Position numbers and translations under genes: made by a program. Positions 62,638 through 64,000 of a stretch of 64,000 nt of DNA are shown piece by piece. Below the pieces are notes generated by a model. The model did no database searches. It saw only the letters and a list, made by a program, of their open reading frames with translations, and was not told where the DNA came from. Position 1 is the first letter of the stretch; every line of letters starts with the position of its first letter. Origin of the DNA: Crocinitomicaceae bacterium (lineage in GTDB: Bacteria; Bacteroidota; Bacteroidia; Flavobacteriales_D; Crocinitomicaceae); the NCBI GenBank assembly GCA_030830785.1, contig JAURMI010000002.1:1-64000 (forward strand), read 5' to 3'.

Positions 62638-64000
62638 CTATTGTTGTAATAAAGCCAATTTTTCAAAAGCATCTTTTATATGTTCAATGGGTTCAATTAC
62701 CAAACGCAATTTGTCTCCTTTCTGAACAAGTTTGTAGCCATTGGGCTGAGCCAAAATGCCATTTAATATGTTTTGAAAATCCTGAGTTTCGTAAAAAGGT
62801 GATTGCGGATTGGAAATAAAATACCCTACAAGTTTTTCAGACTTAAGCACCAAGCGCTCCAAGCCCATTGATTGTGCTAACCAGCGCAACTCAAAGGAAA
62901 ACAACAACTCCTTTACCTCCTTTGGAAGCGGTCCAAAACGATCAATAAGTTCAGCACTAAAAGTATTAAGGGCCGCCTTATCCTTTAAATCATCTAAAGC
63001 TTGATATAAACTTAAGCGTTCGGCAACCTGATTGACATAGTGATCCGGAATGCGAACTTCCAAATCGGTTTCGAATATGCAATCTTGAACAAAGCCATTT
63101 AATTGATCACTATGCCGCTGTTCAAAAAGATCTTTAAATTCAGCTTCTTTGAGTTCTTGCATGGCCTCGTTTAAGATTTTTTGATACATCTCAAAACCAA
63201 TTTCTGCTATAAAACCACTTTGTTCACCTCCCAACATGTTTCCTGCACCACGAATATCGAGGTCTTTCATGGCAATGTTGAAGCCCGAACCCAAATCTGA
63301 AAATTGCACTAAAGCTTCTAGGCGTTTTCGTGCTTCAGAAGTCATGATGCTAAATTTAGGAGCAATGAGATAACAAAATCCTTTTTTATTGCTTCGTCCT
63401 ACCCTACCACGTAATTGGTGCAAGTCACTAAGGCCAAATTGATGAGCATCATTGATGATAATCGTATTGGCATTGGAAATATCAATTCCCGATTCAATTA
63501 TTGTTGTGGCCAGCAGAACATCATAAGCACCTTCAATAAAATCGAGCATCACTTTTTCAAGTTGTTTCCCATCCATTTGTCCATGTCCAATTCCAACCCT
63601 TACCCCAGGGCACAAGCGCTGGATCATTCCTGAAAGCTCCCGAATATTCGATAAACGGTTATTTACGAAAAAAACCTGACCACCTCGCCCTACTTCATAA
63701 GCAATCGCATCCCTTATTAATTCTTCATTAAAGGAAACAATTTCTGTTAAAACGGGTTGGCGATTGGGAGGCGGTGTATTAATGATACTTAAGTCACGAG
63801 CCCCCATTAAAGAAAATTGCAGCGTGCGAGGAATTGGCGTTGCAGTAAGGGTTAGTGTATCTACACTGGTGCGCAAAGTTTTTAGCTTGTCTTTTACTGC
63901 TACTCCAAATTTTTGCTCTTCGTCAATAATCATAAGACCTAAATCCTTGAATTTTACACGATCTGCAACCAAGGCATGCGTGCCAACCAAAATATCAATT
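62638..64000 (-). CDS. mfd: Transcription-repair coupling factor, partial (N-terminal part beyond right edge)
   Basis: Mfd removes RNA polymerase stalled at damage and recruits UvrA. The frame stays open to the window edge (453 residues seen). The visible part has the translocase end of the helicase core: DILVGTHAL, DEEQKFGV, TLTATPIPRTLQFSL, HGQMDG, TTIIESGIDISNANTI, QLRGRVGRS, then the TRCF C-terminal domain (RFGPLPKEVKELL). RecG has a similar core but lacks this C-terminal domain. The N-terminal UvrB-like, relay and RNAP-binding domains lie outside the window. Confidence 0.95.
   Translation of the reverse strand, partial: IDILVGTHALVADRVKFKDLGLMIIDEEQKFGVAVKDKLKTLRTSVDTLTLTATPIPRTLQFSLMGARDLSIINTPPPNRQPVLTEIVSFNEELIRDAIAYEVGRGGQVFFVNNRLSNIRELSGMIQRLCPGVRVGIGHGQMDGKQLEKVMLDFIEGAYDVLLATTIIESGIDISNANTIIINDAHQFGLSDLHQLRGRVGRSNKKGFCYLIAPKFSIMTSEARKRLEALVQFSDLGSGFNIAMKDLDIRGAGNMLGGEQSGFIAEIGFEMYQKILNEAMQELKEAEFKDLFEQRHSDQLNGFVQDCIFETDLEVRIPDHYVNQVAERLSLYQALDDLKDKAALNTFSAELIDRFGPLPKEVKELLFSFELRWLAQSMGLERLVLKSEKLVGYFISNPQSPFYETQDFQNILNGILAQPNGYKLVQKGDKLRLVIEPIEHIKDAFEKLALLQQ

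Overview
The window is a chromosomal stretch from a member of the Bacteroidota, most likely a Flavobacteriales-like lineage. The evidence is: five secreted proteins carrying type IX secretion (T9SS) sorting domains of both type A and type B; a TonB-dependent receptor with an N-terminal carboxypeptidase-like domain; a PorE-like OmpA protein; DUF349, DUF4286, DUF5686, YceI and PspC families; a bS21 gene next to a Xer recombinase; and promoters of the Bacteroidota type (TTTG-N19/20-TAnnTTTG) with almost no Shine-Dalgarno sequences. Coding density is very high: the largest gap is about 145 bp, and I saw no tRNA, rRNA, CRISPR array, insertion sequence or prophage. It reads as ordinary core genome.

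Layout. 1-7591 (minus): a TonB-dependent receptor followed by a very large secreted protein that runs off the left edge. 7732-18159: Sfp-type phosphopantetheinyl transferase, nadC/uvrC as a divergent pair, a secreted M43 metalloprotease, an acyl-CoA thioesterase, a GT9 glycosyltransferase, and a PfkB kinase - DUF349 - membrane protein operon. 18213-22006 (minus): xerC, rpsU, acyl-CoA dehydrogenase, apt and a helix-hairpin-helix protein. 22081-24878: a sodium:neurotransmitter-symporter-family transporter with a 45-residue MetS-like partner, an RmlD-like reductase and a PspC protein. 24916-34346 (minus): PorE-like OmpA protein, RluA-family pseudouridine synthase, T9SS cargo, PASTA protein, LOG-family protein, glutaminyl cyclase, YtxJ and pheS. 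34419-42679: three tandem paralogous small lipoproteins, tatC - DUF5686 - lptB, and a type B T9SS cargo protein. 42751-49864: lpdA, a YraN protein, hutI, a TraB/GumN protein and an AddB-like nuclease. 49968-57450: LysE exporter, MORN/YwqK protein, DUF4286 - rsmA, nadD - gmk - yicC. 57595-64000: OmpA-type lipoprotein, choice-of-anchor L type B T9SS cargo, two YceI proteins with a membrane protein, and the 3' part of mfd running off the right edge.

How the genes work together. Much of the window serves the envelope: T9SS cargo, OmpA-type peptidoglycan-binding proteins, TatC, LptB, a lipid-sugar transferase, and a glutaminyl cyclase that could cap N-termini of exported proteins. Genome maintenance (uvrC, mfd, AddB-like nuclease, xerC) and nucleotide/NAD metabolism (nadC, nadD, apt, gmk) are also represented.

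The most notable signal is regulatory. Eight genes have an exact TAnnTTTG box ending 4 nt (seven cases) or 5 nt (one) before the start codon, where transcription would begin at the start codon itself. A ninth has one mismatch at the same spacing. This suggests a large class of leaderless or near-leaderless mRNAs, distinct from leadered genes such as rpsU and lpdA, which carry complete two-part promoters.
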